From: Peteryoungia desertarenae
GTDB taxonomy: Bacteria; Pseudomonadota; Alphaproteobacteria; Rhizobiales; Rhizobiaceae
DNA: 64,000 nucleotides
Assembly (NCBI RefSeq): GCF_005860795.2
Contig: NZ_CP058350.1
Coordinates: forward strand, 1,766,501-1,830,500
Direction of reading: 5' to 3'
Part shown: positions 9,266 to 19,617 of the stretch, one piece after another
Layout of the letters: each line of letters opens with the position of its first letter
Position numbering within the stretch: position 1 is the first letter of the stretch
Notes under the pieces: model-generated
What the model saw: the letters and a program-made list of their open reading frames with translations, nothing else
What the model was told of the DNA's origin: nothing
Database searches by the model: none
Program-made: the position numbers and the translations under genes

Positions 9266-11197
9266 ATGCTTTATCGCCTCTGCGCCGCGCTGTTCCTTTC
9301 CCTCTGGATGGTTTCGGGTGCCGGAGCCGCAGAGGTGATCCGCGACTACCACGCCGATATCGTCGTGGAGCCCGATGCGACGCTGGAGGTGATCGAAACG
9401 ATCACCGTGAACGCTGAAGGCGATCAGATCCGTCGCGGCATCTTCCGGGATTTTCCGCTATACGCGCAGGATGAAAACGGACTGCGACGCAAGGTCGATT
9501 TTGAACTTCTGTCGGTCGAGCGGGACGGTCAGCCCGAACCCTATCATACGGAAAGCATCGCCGGGGGCATCCGCATCTATGCCGGCTCTGCCGATGTGCT
9601 GCTGGAACCGGGCATCTACACCTATACCATTACCTATCGCACCGGACGCCAGATCCGCTATTTCGACGATCATGACGAGCTCTATTGGAACGTCACGGGC
9701 AATGGCTGGATGTTCCCGATTGAACAGGCATCGGCAACGGTCGGGCTTCCGGAGGGTGCGGAACCCACCCGCACTGCAGTCTTTACAGGTGCAGTCGGTT
9801 CAAGCGAAACCGAGGCGCGTGTTGTGCCGGGCAGCGGTGGGCTTGAGTTCGAAACCACTCGCCCGCTCGGCCCTCAGGAGGGCCTCACCATCGTTCTCGC
9901 CTTCGACAAGGGGTTGGTGGCTGCACCCTCGGCCAGTGACAGCTTCTGGTGGACCCTGCGCGACAACATCAATTCGATTATTTCCGTCGGCGGTTTTATC
10001 ATCGTCTTCGCCTTTTATCTCCGCGCCTGGATTGCGGTTGGTCGCGATCCAGCCAAGGGCGTCATTGTGCCGAGATGGGATGCGCCAGACGGAATTTCTC
10101 CCGCATTGGTCAACTATGTCGACAACAAGGGTTTCTCCGGTGCCGGCTGGACTGCTCTCTCCGCGTCTGCCCTCGATCTGGCGGTGAAGGGTTATGTTGA
10201 GCTCGACGACCTTGACAAGAGCATCGTCATTCGCCGCACGGGTAAACCGCTGAAGGACAAGCTGCCTGTCGGGCAGGCCGTGCTGATGGATGAAATCGGC
10301 CAAACGGGAGAAAGCCTGACCATCGACAAGGAGAATGGAGAGAGGGTCAAGAAGCTCGGCGAAAGTTTCCGGTCCGCCATCGAAAAGGAGCATGCGGACA
10401 AATACTACCGCGCCAATAGCGGTTACATCTTTGTGGGCATTGCCATGAGCGTGGCCTTCTTCATCTCGCTCCTCGTTTTCGGAACTCTGGATGATGACGC
10501 CGTGGCGCTGATGATCATTCCAAGCTTCTTTGCGATCTTTTTCGGGGTCTTCTCCGTTGGGTTCGGCAAGGCGATGCAGCGCAACAGGCCGCTGATCGTC
10601 CGCATCATCACAATTCTGGTGCTGGCCTTTTTCGGTTTCATCGGTCTCAGCGTCTTTGCCCTGATCGTTGCCTCTATCCTGTTCGACATGTCCGCGTCAG
10701 GACAACTGCACGTCATCCTCGCCATCGGCGGCATCATCCTGGTGAACCTGCTTTTCCTCTATCTGATGGGGGCGCCAACCCCGCTTGGCCGCCGCCTGAT
10801 GGATGGGATCGAGGGCCTGCGCATCTATCTGACGCTGGCGGAAAAAGACCGGATGAACATGGCGGGCGCGCCAACCATGTCGCCGGCCCATTTCGAGAAG
10901 CTTCTGCCTTTTGCTGTCGCGCTCGGCGTTGAAAAGCCCTGGAGCCAGGCTTTCGAGAACTGGCTTGCCTCGGCAGCCGTCGGTGCTGCTGCTGCCGAAA
11001 ACTACCAGCCCGGCTGGTATCATGGTAGCAATCGCTTCGGCTTTGCCGACCGTATCGGTGGCTTCTCCTCCTCGATGGCCTCAACCATCGCCTCCACCAT
11101 CCCGACCCCGCCCCCCTCCAGTTCCTCGTCCTCCTCGGGTTTCTCCGGCGGCTTCTCCGGCGGCGGCGGTGGCGGCGGCGGCGGGGGAGGGTGGTAG
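9266..11197 (+). CDS. DUF2207 membrane protein with polyglycine tail
   Basis: The start at 9266 lies 5 bases after aroA, and the product is 643 residues. It has a signal peptide ending near GAGAAEV, then an extracytoplasmic beta-rich DUF2207 domain (about 25-230; [32 protein letters not shown]). One membrane segment lies near 240-260, and three to four more lie near 390-520. The C terminus is a Ser-rich stretch followed by GGFSGG and a run of glycines ending in Trp. This layout, including the Gly-rich tail, is typical of DUF2207 proteins paired with LemA. The function is unknown; an envelope role is likely. A palindromic repeat begins a few bases after the stop. Confidence 0.88.
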   Translation: MLYRLCAALFLSLWMVSGAGAAEVIRDYHADIVVEPDATLEVIETITVNAEGDQIRRGIFRDFPLYAQDENGLRRKVDFELLSVERDGQPEPYHTESIAGGIRIYAGSADVLLEPGIYTYTITYRTGRQIRYFDDHDELYWNVTGNGWMFPIEQASATVGLPEGAEPTRTAVFTGAVGSSETEARVVPGSGGLEFETTRPLGPQEGLTIVLAFDKGLVAAPSASDSFWWTLRDNINSIISVGGFIIVFAFYLRAWIAVGRDPAKGVIVPRWDAPDGISPALVNYVDNKGFSGAGWTALSASALDLAVKGYVELDDLDKSIVIRRTGKPLKDKLPVGQAVLMDEIGQTGESLTIDKENGERVKKLGESFRSAIEKEHADKYYRANSGYIFVGIAMSVAFFISLLVFGTLDDDAVALMIIPSFFAIFFGVFSVGFGKAMQRNRPLIVRIITILVLAFFGFIGLSVFALIVASILFDMSASGQLHVILAIGGIILVNLLFLYLMGAPTPLGRRLMDGIEGLRIYLTLAEKDRMNMAGAPTMSPAHFEKLLPFAVALGVEKPWSQAFENWLASAAVGAAAAENYQPGWYHGSNRFGFADRIGGFSSSMASTIASTIPTPPPSSSSSSSGFSGGFSGGGGGGGGGGGW

Positions 11198-11205
11198 CCA
11201 CCCGC

Positions 11206-11258
11206 CCACCTCCCCCTTGAGGGGGGAGGTTACCGCGTAGCGGCGGGTGGGGGTGACC
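11206..11258 (+). repeat. Palindromic intergenic repeat, copy 1
   Basis: About 53 bases able to form two hairpins: CCTCCCC-CTTGAG-GGGGAGG and a smaller GC-rich stem around CCGC/GCGG, ending in GTGGGGGTGACC. A near-identical copy lies at 59184-59235 and a diverged inverted copy at 59260-59316. It sits immediately downstream of the DUF2207 stop, where it could act as a processing or termination structure. It resembles the multi-copy palindromic elements known in rhizobial genomes. Confidence 0.75.
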
Positions 11259-11391
11259 ATAAGGCGAAACAAAGGGGAAAGCCTAACACCGCCTGCCCCA
11301 CCACCATTTTGCACCGATCCAAGGATGACTTTTGCCGCGCGGCTTGCTAAGTCCGCCGCAGCCGTCTGCAACAAGCGAAAAGTCTCAATCG

Positions 11392-13623
11392 ATGCCTGAT
11401 CTCCTGCTCGAACTCCGCTCCGAAGAAATCCCCGCGCGCATGCAGCGCAAGGCGGCTGGCGATCTGAAGAAGATGGTCACCGATGCGCTTGTCGATGCGG
11501 GTCTCACCTATGAGGGCGCGCGTGAATACTGGACGCCGCGGCGCCTGACGCTGGATATCCGCGGCCTCACCGCCCGCTCGGCCGATATCAAGGAAGAGAA
11601 GAAGGGACCGAGCGTCTCGGCACCTCAAGGCGCCATCGATGGCTTCCTGCGTGGCGCGGGCCTCACCTCTATCGATCAGGCCACGATCAAGACCGATCCG
11701 AAGAAGGGCGATTTCTACGTTGCTATCATGGAAAAGCCGGGTCGCGCGGCCGAAGAGATCATCGCTGATGTGATGCCGGGCATCATCAGGGCCTTCCCCT
11801 GGCCGAAGTCGATGCGCTCCGGCTTTGCCTCCATGCCCAAGGGTTCAAGTTTCGGCGGCATCGAGGGCAAGGGCTCGGAAAGCCTGCGCTGGGTGCGCCC
11901 GTTGCAGTCCATCGTCTGCACCTTCGGCCCCGAGCATGACGAAGTCCAGGTCATCCCCTTCGAGATCGATGGCATCGTGGCCGGCAACGTCACCTATGGC
12001 CACCGCTTCCACGCGCCTGACGCCATCACCGTCAAGCGGTTCGACGACTACGTCTCTAGCCTCGAACGCGCCAAGGTCATCCTTGATGCTGAGCGCCGCA
12101 AGGACATGATCCTGCACGACGCCCGCGACATCGCCTTTGCCAATGGTCTCGAACTGGTCGAGGACGAGGGCCTGCTGGAAGAAGTCTCCGGCCTCGTCGA
12201 ATGGCCGCAGGTCCTGCTCGGCACGTTTGAAGAGGATTACCTCTCGATCCCCGCCGAGATCATCCGCCTGACGATCAAGACCAACCAGAAGTGCTTTGTC
12301 GTGCGCCCGCAGGGTGAGACCGACAAGCTCTCCAACCATTTCATCCTGATCTCCAACATTGAGGCCACCGATGGCGGCCGCGAGATCATGCATGGCAATG
12401 GCAAGGTCGTGCGCGCACGCCTGTCGGATGCCCTGCATTTCTGGAAGCGCGACCAGGGCGACCTGCCGGACCTCGATACGCTGAAGGCCTCGGCCACGAA
12501 GTTCGACCTGGATCTCAAGAAGCCGCTCGACCAGCGCATGGCCAAGCTCGACGCGCTGAACGTCACCTTCCACGCCAAGCTCGGTACGCAGGGTGAGCGC
12601 GTCGCGCGTATCCGCGAACTGGCCAAGGTGCTGGCGCCTGTTGTCGGCGCCGAAGCCGCCCTCGTTGACCGCGCCGTGGTGCTGGCCAAGGCCGATCTCC
12701 GCACCGAAGCCGTCGGCGAATTCCCCGAACTCCAGGGCGCCATGGGCCGCAAATATGCGCTGCTGCAGGGCGAAAACGCCTCCGTCGCCGCCGCGATCGA
12801 GGACCACTGGAAGCCGAACGGTCCGTCCGACCGTCTGCCGGAGGACAAGGTGGGCCTCACCGTCGCGCTCGCCGACAAGCTCGACACGCTTGTGGGCTTC
12901 TGGGCGATCGACGAAAAGCCGACCGGCTCGAAGGACCCCTATGCGCTGCGCCGTGCGGCGTTGGGTGTCGTGCGCATGATTTTGGAACGCGAAGTAGATA
13001 TAGATGTTCTCTCAATCGTTTATGAACATGCAAAGGCGTGTGAATACTCTTCACCCCTCGACAACGCGTTTGACCTATCCACTTTCTTTGCGGATCGCCT
13101 CAAAGTTCAACTGAAAGACCTAGGGATACGAGCCGATTATGTAGACGCGGTGTTCGACATGGGAATGCGTCGTGACCCGCTTATGCCCGGAATCCAAAAT
13201 ACCAAAAGACTTCTATCTATCGCCCGTCGCGCAGAAGCCTTGACCGCCTTCATAGCCTCGGAAGACGGTTTGAACCTCTTGGCCGGCACCAAGCGCGCCA
13301 CCCAGCTTTTGGCTGCCGAAGAAAAGAAGGGCACTGTCGTCGCCGATGGAGTTTCGCAAGCGCTCTTGAAGCTCGACGCGGAAAAGTCCCTCTTCGCCGC
13401 CATTCAGTCCGCCTCGAAATCGGCAGCCGAAGCCGTGGCAGCGGAAGACTTCCGCTCCGCCATGCAGGCGCTCTCGACGCTGCGCGGCCCGGTCGACACA
13501 TTCTTCGAGGATGTCCTGGTCAACGACGAGGATGCCGCGATCCGCGCCAACCGCCTGGCGCTCCTGAAGGCCATCCGCGAGGCGACGGCCACGGTCGCCG
13601 ACTTCTCCAAGATCACAGGCTGA
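11392..13623 (+). CDS. glyS: Glycine--tRNA ligase beta subunit (mosaic)
   Basis: Beta subunit of alpha2beta2 glycyl-tRNA synthetase, which binds tRNA and edits. The start at 11392 ([18 protein letters not shown]) matches the family; the product is 743 residues. Conserved blocks include [36 protein letters not shown] and a C-terminal anticodon-binding helical domain ([22 protein letters not shown]). From about 12965 to 13240 the DNA changes abruptly: my hand count gives 42 G+C of 60 bases just before and 26, 29 and 27 of 60 in the next three lines. Codons such as ATA, CTA, TCA and AGA appear that are rare elsewhere in the gene. The encoded stretch is also longer than I expect for rhizobial GlyS. 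The frame stays open, so the gene is probably functional but recombinant. Confidence 0.95.
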   Translation: MPDLLLELRSEEIPARMQRKAAGDLKKMVTDALVDAGLTYEGAREYWTPRRLTLDIRGLTARSADIKEEKKGPSVSAPQGAIDGFLRGAGLTSIDQATIKTDPKKGDFYVAIMEKPGRAAEEIIADVMPGIIRAFPWPKSMRSGFASMPKGSSFGGIEGKGSESLRWVRPLQSIVCTFGPEHDEVQVIPFEIDGIVAGNVTYGHRFHAPDAITVKRFDDYVSSLERAKVILDAERRKDMILHDARDIAFANGLELVEDEGLLEEVSGLVEWPQVLLGTFEEDYLSIPAEIIRLTIKTNQKCFVVRPQGETDKLSNHFILISNIEATDGGREIMHGNGKVVRARLSDALHFWKRDQGDLPDLDTLKASATKFDLDLKKPLDQRMAKLDALNVTFHAKLGTQGERVARIRELAKVLAPVVGAEAALVDRAVVLAKADLRTEAVGEFPELQGAMGRKYALLQGENASVAAAIEDHWKPNGPSDRLPEDKVGLTVALADKLDTLVGFWAIDEKPTGSKDPYALRRAALGVVRMILEREVDIDVLSIVYEHAKACEYSSPLDNAFDLSTFFADRLKVQLKDLGIRADYVDAVFDMGMRRDPLMPGIQNTKRLLSIARRAEALTAFIASEDGLNLLAGTKRATQLLAAEEKKGTVVADGVSQALLKLDAEKSLFAAIQSASKSAAEAVAAEDFRSAMQALSTLRGPVDTFFEDVLVNDEDAAIRANRLALLKAIREATATVADFSKITG

Positions 13624-13632
13624 TGATGTGAG

Positions 13633-13654
13633 ACCCCGCTTCGGCGGGGTTTTT
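13633..13654 (+). terminator. Rho-independent terminator after glyS
   Basis: Stem ACCCCGC (13633-13639), loop TTCG, stem GCGGGGT (13644-13650), then TTTT. It lies 10 bases past the glyS stop. Confidence 0.9.
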
Positions 13655-13728
13655 CGTGTAATGCAGCGAGTTTTCCGAGGTCGGCATCCTGTGCTAGAAT
13701 GGTTTAGAAGTGAGCTGGAGCCATCCCC

Positions 13729-13974
13729 ATGAACAAGCCCGTTCAGGTCACCATTGCCGAGCCCTATGACAGCTTCGTCGAGGCCCAGCTCGAAAGTGGC
13801 GCCTTCAAGTCTGCCGAAGACGTGGTGGAGGCCGGCCTCAAGCTTCTGCAAGAAGAACAGGCGCGGATCGAATGGCTGCGCAATGCGCTGATCGAAGGCG
13901 AGAACAGCGGGCCGGCGCGTCAAGTCGATCGTGACGAATTCAAAGCTCGTGTGCGCGAGAAATATATGCGATGA
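13729..13974 (+). CDS. parD: ParD-type antitoxin
   Basis: Antitoxin of a type II ParDE module: an N-terminal ribbon-helix-helix DNA-binding domain (VQVTIAEPYDSFVEAQLESGAFKSAEDVVEAGLKLLQ, about residues 5-42) and a C-terminal toxin-wrapping tail ending EFKARVREKYMR. The 81-residue length is usual. Its stop overlaps the parE start by 4 bases (ATGA), a typical toxin-antitoxin arrangement. As in the family, ParD alone or with ParE probably represses the operon promoter just upstream (13680-13728). The module sits directly behind the terminator of the mosaic glyS gene. Confidence 0.9.
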   Translation: MNKPVQVTIAEPYDSFVEAQLESGAFKSAEDVVEAGLKLLQEEQARIEWLRNALIEGENSGPARQVDRDEFKARVREKYMR

Positions 13975-14273
13975 TCGGCTACCGTCTGCGTCCTTCTGCC
14001 GAGGAGGACATGGATGCGATCTGGGATTATACGTGCCGCACACGATCTGCCGCGCGAGCGGATCGCTACATCGACGACCTCTTCGATGCTTTTGACCGCC
14101 TGGCCCTGACACCGGAATTAGGGCAGCAGACTTTTGTAGTAGCATGCGGCTACGGGCGGCTTCGCGTCAATAACCACCTGATCTTCTATCGCAAAATGGC
14201 GTCTGACGTGATTGAAGTCGTCCGCATTCTGCACGAAAAGAGTGACTTCCTGCGGCACCTCGGTGATCTATGA
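13971..14273 (+). CDS. parE: ParE-type toxin
   Basis: RelE/ParE-superfamily toxin; characterised ParE members poison DNA gyrase. The 100 residues fit the fold: YRLRPSAEEDMDAIWDYT at the start, an Arg-rich helix (AARADRYIDDLFDAFDRLA), then the beta sheet with GYGRLRVNNHLIFYRK and VIEVVRILHEKSDFLRHL. The gene overlaps parD by 4 bases upstream and the DUF523 gene by 4 bases downstream, so all three are translationally coupled. All expected blocks are intact, so the toxin is probably functional. The gyrase target is family knowledge. Confidence 0.9.
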   Translation: MIGYRLRPSAEEDMDAIWDYTCRTRSAARADRYIDDLFDAFDRLALTPELGQQTFVVACGYGRLRVNNHLIFYRKMASDVIEVVRILHEKSDFLRHLGDL

Positions 14274-14767
14274 TGCCCCCCAAGATCCTCATCAGCGCCT
14301 GCCTGCTCGGCCGCCCCGTCCGTTACGATGGCAAGGGAAAGCCACTGCACGATCCCTTGATCGAGCGCTGGAAGGCCGAGGGTCGCCTTGTCGGCTACTG
14401 TCCCGAACAGGCCGGCGGCCTGCCGACGCCGCGTCCGCCCGCCGAGATCGAAGGTGGCATGGACGGCGATGATGTGCTGGCCGGCCGGGCCCGGGTCATG
14501 GGGATCACGGGCGGCGATGTCACGGAGGCATTCGTCGAGGGTGGCAAGAAGGCCGTCGCCTTCGCCCGCGAACAGGGCTGCGCGGTCGCGCTCCTCATCG
14601 ACGGCAGCCCCTCCTGCGGGTCGGGCTTCATCTATGATGGTTCGTTTTCCGGCACCCGTCATCCCGGCTTCGGTGTCACCGCAGCTTTGATGCGTCAGGC
14701 GGGCATCACCGTCTTCTCGGATCGCGAGCTTGATCGGCTCGCAGAGTACATCGATCGGAGCAGCTGA
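14270..14767 (+). CDS. DUF523 family protein
   Basis: A 165-residue DUF523 protein with the conserved motifs ISACLLGRPVRYDG (about 7-20), YCPEQAGGLPTPRPP and the cysteine motif IDGSPSCGSGFIYDG. The three conserved cysteines suggest metal or sulfur chemistry, but the family has no firmly established role. The start overlaps the parE stop (ATGATG at 14270; either ATG may be used), which is unusual because DUF523 genes are not normally toxin-antitoxin partners. A strong terminator follows at 14776. Confidence 0.88.
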   Translation: MMPPKILISACLLGRPVRYDGKGKPLHDPLIERWKAEGRLVGYCPEQAGGLPTPRPPAEIEGGMDGDDVLAGRARVMGITGGDVTEAFVEGGKKAVAFAREQGCAVALLIDGSPSCGSGFIYDGSFSGTRHPGFGVTAALMRQAGITVFSDRELDRLAEYIDRSS

Positions 14768-14775
14768 AACGACAA

Positions 14776-14808
14776 GGCCGCCGGATCGCTCCGGCGGCCC
14801 TTTCGTTT
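14776..14808. terminator. Strong terminator between DUF523 gene and chemoreceptor gene
   Basis: Perfect 10-base stem GGCCGCCGGA (14776-14785), loop TCGC, TCCGGCGGCC (14790-14799), followed on the plus strand by CTTTCGTTT. The flanking genes converge, and it may serve both. Confidence 0.85.
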
Positions 14809-14829
14809 CACGTTCGTGACAGGGGCTCT

Positions 14830-16719
<1,890 letters not shown>

Positions 16720-16852
16720 TCATCATGTCCCGACAATTGGACCAGAGGCCCGTCCTGTCAGGGAACGGGGCAAATACACTTTGGTAAATACAAACCTAAC
16801 CGAATATTCTGAAAAAAAGGTATACTGCCGGATTGGTGCTCAAGAACGGCAA

Positions 16853-16875
16853 AACGCCCGGCTGAACCGGGCGTT
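16853..16875 (-). terminator. Terminator downstream of the secreted protein gene
   Basis: Inverted repeat AACGCCCGG (16853-16861) and CCGGGCGTT (16867-16875). On the minus strand the stem runs directly into TTTTGCC, the form of an intrinsic terminator for the gene ending at 16943. The rest of 16648-16852 holds the chemoreceptor promoter region, with nothing else recognised. Confidence 0.8.
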
Positions 16876-16942
16876 CTGTCCGTGTCACCTCACGAAGGCC
16901 AGGCGGCATGGATCGTGAATGCCGCCTGGAAACCGGGCAATC

Positions 16943-17398
16943 TTATCTCAGGCGGAGTTCGAAACCGGCGACATCGGGGGCAGTGCCCTGCAGAACAATA
17001 CCTTCGGGGGCCATCGGTTCGACGGCAGCCGTGGTTGCTTTTTCGTCAATGCCGAGATCGGTCTTGGAGCCCCGCGCGAGGATCATGCTGCCGGTGGTTT
17101 CCCAGCCCTTGGCCGAGGTCACCACCACGACGGGAGAGCCGCCAAGCCAGCTTTCAATGCGCTTGATCTTCTGTTCGCCATCGACGCTAACGACTTCGGC
17201 GCTCTGCTCGCCGATCTCGAGCGACGGCACGACATAGGTCAGCGTATTGTTTTCGACCGGGGGCGGGCAGTCCGCGCAACTGCGGGTAATCACGCTGCGG
17301 GTCTCAGCCTCCAGGCCGGTCACGAACTCAATGGACGACGCCAGGGCAGGGCTGGCAGTGGCCACAAGGGTGAGGGTCAGAACTAGGTGTCGCATCAC
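16943..17398 (-). CDS. Secreted protein, HPE1-like (tentative)
   Basis: A 151-residue protein with a clear Sec signal peptide (RHLVLTLTLVATASPALAS, cleavage near residue 21). The mature part has a Cys pair in SCADCPPP, a motif YVVPSLEIGEQ, and WLGGSPVVVVTSAKGWE. This pattern resembles small rhizobial proteins annotated as plant virulence effector HPE1-like; that name is from memory and does not establish a role. A second Met two residues in could be the start. The protein is probably periplasmic. It stands alone between the chemoreceptor and purD with its own terminator. Confidence 0.65.
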   Translation of the reverse strand: MMRHLVLTLTLVATASPALASSIEFVTGLEAETRSVITRSCADCPPPVENNTLTYVVPSLEIGEQSAEVVSVDGEQKIKRIESWLGGSPVVVVTSAKGWETTGSMILARGSKTDLGIDEKATTAAVEPMAPEGIVLQGTAPDVAGFELRLR

Positions 17399-17516
17399 GT
17401 ATATCCCATCAATCTCTTGAGGGGGACGATAGCGGGCTTTTCTTTCAATCCGGTCAGGCAGATTGGTAAAATTTGAACGAAACGCAAAAAAGCATCATCG
17501 GCCTGGTCTCTGGTCC

Positions 17517-18788
17517 CTAGTTTTCGTTCCGGTCGATTGCCCGCCAGCCGATGTCGCGACGGCAAAAGCCGTTTTCCCAGGCGACCGCGTCCACCAGTTG
17601 ATAGGCGCGTGCCTTTGCCTCGGCAACCGTCGGCCCCAGGGCAGTCGCATTCAAGACGCGCCCACCTGTCGCAACCAGCTGGCCGTCCTTCAGCGCGGTG
17701 CCGGCATGGAAGACTTTTGCGCCGTCCCCGGCCTCAGGCAGCGAGGCAATCGGCGTCGCCTTGTCATAGGCGCCGGGATAGCCCTTGGATGCCAGCACCA
17801 CGGTCAACGCCGGGTCCTCGCTCCACTCGGCGGAAACCTTGTCCAGTGTGCCGGTGGCGGAGGCATGGAGGATCGGCAAGAGATCGCTCTTTAGCCGCAT
17901 CATCAGCACCTGGCATTCCGGATCACCGAAGCGGACATTGTATTCAATGAGTTCCGGACCCTTCTGCGTGATCATCAGCCCGGCGAAGAACACGCCCTGG
18001 AAGGGATGCCCCATGTCTGCCATGCCGCGCATGGTTGGCTCGATAATTTCCTTCATCGTCCGCCCGACCATCTCAGGCGTCATCACTGGCGCCGGGGAGT
18101 ATGCGCCCATGCCGCCGGTGTTCGGGCCGGTGTCGCCGTCACCCACACGCTTGTGGTCCTGGGCCGTCGCAAGCGGCAGAAGCGACTTGCCATCCGAGAG
18201 ACAGAAGAAGCTCGCTTCTTCGCCATCGAGGAAGGCTTCGACCACGACTTCGGCACCGGCTGCCCCGAAGGCGCCCTCGAAGCAGTCGTCGATGGCGGCG
18301 AGCGCCTCGTCGAGCGTCATGGCAACCGTCACACCCTTGCCGGCGGCAAGTCCATCGGCCTTGATGACGATGGGTGCACCCTGCTGGCGCACATAGGCCT
18401 TGGCCTTGGGGGCATTGTTGAAGCGCTGATAGGCACCGGTCGGAATGTTGAAGCGGGCGCAGACATCCTTGGTAAAGCCCTTGGAGCCCTCGAGCTGGGC
18501 CGCAGCCGCCGACGGACCAAACACCGCAATGCCAGCGTCCCGAAGTCGGTCGGCAATGCCGGCGACCAGCGGCGCTTCCGGCCCGACGACGACGAAGTCG
18601 ATGCCCTTGTCCTTGCAGAAGGCGACGACAGCGGCGTGATCATCCGTATCGAGAGTAACAAGCTCCGTTTCCTCGGCGATGCCGGGATTGCCGGGCGCGG
18701 CGTAGAGCTTCGTCAGCAGCGGCGACTGGGCGATCTTCCAGGCCAGCGCATGTTCGCGTCCACCCGAACCGATCAACAAAACCTTCAT
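17517..18788 (-). CDS. purD: Phosphoribosylamine--glycine ligase
   Basis: Second step of purine synthesis: ATP-dependent joining of 5-phosphoribosylamine and glycine. The start is set at 18788 because the family begins with [17 protein letters not shown]; an upstream in-frame ATG adds 7 unlikely residues. The 423-residue product has the N-terminal domain ([12 protein letters not shown]), the ATP-grasp domain ([42 protein letters not shown]) and the C-terminal domain ([12 protein letters not shown]). All expected motifs are intact. Other pur genes are not adjacent, as is usual in alphaproteobacteria. Confidence 0.97.
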   Translation of the reverse strand: MKVLLIGSGGREHALAWKIAQSPLLTKLYAAPGNPGIAEETELVTLDTDDHAAVVAFCKDKGIDFVVVGPEAPLVAGIADRLRDAGIAVFGPSAAAAQLEGSKGFTKDVCARFNIPTGAYQRFNNAPKAKAYVRQQGAPIVIKADGLAAGKGVTVAMTLDEALAAIDDCFEGAFGAAGAEVVVEAFLDGEEASFFCLSDGKSLLPLATAQDHKRVGDGDTGPNTGGMGAYSPAPVMTPEMVGRTMKEIIEPTMRGMADMGHPFQGVFFAGLMITQKGPELIEYNVRFGDPECQVLMMRLKSDLLPILHASATGTLDKVSAEWSEDPALTVVLASKGYPGAYDKATPIASLPEAGDGAKVFHAGTALKDGQLVATGGRVLNATALGPTVAEAKARAYQLVDAVAWENGFCRRDIGWRAIDRNEN

Positions 18789-18907
18789 CGCCAGCCTCCA
18801 ATGCCACAAGGGAATGCCCGGCGGTTAAGGGGAGGGAGGCGAAAGGTCAAGCGTTTCGCACCTTCGCCCCTGGGAATTCAGGGATGAGCTTGCGTCGATC
18901 AAGTGTT

Positions 18908-18925
18908 ATACCTATAAATACGTAT
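18908..18925. promoter_or_regulatory. Palindromic operator/promoter of hicAB
   Basis: ATACCTATAAATACGTAT is an imperfect palindrome (14 of 18 positions symmetric) lying just before the hicA ribosome binding site. It also contains a TATAAAT -10-like core. HicB antitoxins with a ribbon-helix-helix tail autorepress at such sites, so this is the likely operator. Confidence 0.55.
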
Positions 18926-18938
18926 TGGGGAGGTGTCG

Positions 18939-19133
18939 GTGACGAGCCATGAGGTACTGCGCAGGCTGCTCGCCGAGGGATGGTTCGAGGTTGGCCAGAA
19001 AGGCAGTCACAAGCACTACCGGCACCCATCAAAGCCTGGTCGCGTGACGGTTCCCCATCCAAAGCGCGATATTCCGGTTGGGACACTGCGTTCAATATGG
19101 CGACAGGCCGGCTGGAACTGGCCACCCAAATGA
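18939..19133 (+). CDS. hicA: HicA-type mRNA interferase toxin
   Basis: Toxin of a type II HicAB module; it has a double-stranded RNA-binding-like fold and cleaves mRNA. The 64 residues contain the core LRRLLAEGWFEVGQKGSHKHYRHP, including the catalytic His in GSHKHYRH, followed by VTVPHPKRDIPVGTLRSIWRQAG. No ATG is suitable. GTG at 18939 has a GGGGAGG site at ideal distance; GTG at 18933 is an alternative but overlaps that site. The gene precedes hicB by 23 bases, or overlaps it by 4 if hicB begins at 19130. Confidence 0.92.
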   Translation: MTSHEVLRRLLAEGWFEVGQKGSHKHYRHPSKPGRVTVPHPKRDIPVGTLRSIWRQAGWNWPPK

Positions 19134-19156
19134 ACAGAGAAAGAGAGACCGCTGAC

Positions 19157-19555
19157 ATGCAGATCGTCGCATTGATCCACAGGGACAATGAGAGCTATGG
19201 CATATCTTTTCCGGATCTTCCCGGCTGCATCTCCGCTGCAACGTCGCTCGACGAATTGTTACTCGACGGTAAGGAAGCGCTCGATCTGCATGTCGAGATG
19301 ATGCTTCAGGACGGCGAAACTCTCCCCGAGTTCCGTAGTCTCGACGTCTTGCGTGCTGATCCGGAGTTTGCCGTGGATTTCGCAACATCCGAATTGGTGA
19401 CACTTCTACCTGTGGATATTCCTGGTCGTGCCGTGAAGGTGACCATCACAATGGAAGAGCACCTGCTAATGAGGCTGAACAAGGCGGCCGAGCGTCAGGG
19501 ATATACCCGATCCGGCTTCATTGCCGAGGCCGTAAGGCGCAAACTGGCAGGCTGA
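19157..19555 (+). CDS. hicB: HicB-type antitoxin
   Basis: Antitoxin with a degraded RNase H-like N-terminal domain ([31 protein letters not shown]) and a C-terminal ribbon-helix-helix DNA-binding domain ([40 protein letters not shown]). The start at 19157 matches the normal HicB N terminus and has a weak AAAGAGAG site. An ATG at 19130 that overlaps the hicA stop would add 9 residues. The 132-residue form is of usual size. It probably binds the palindrome at 18908-18925 to control the operon. Confidence 0.9.
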   Translation: MQIVALIHRDNESYGISFPDLPGCISAATSLDELLLDGKEALDLHVEMMLQDGETLPEFRSLDVLRADPEFAVDFATSELVTLLPVDIPGRAVKVTITMEEHLLMRLNKAAERQGYTRSGFIAEAVRRKLAG

Positions 19556-19617
19556 CAGGCTTGCCTTGCCGCATTCCCTCGCTATGGTCCGCCCCTCAAC
19601 GATCAGACGGAAGACCC

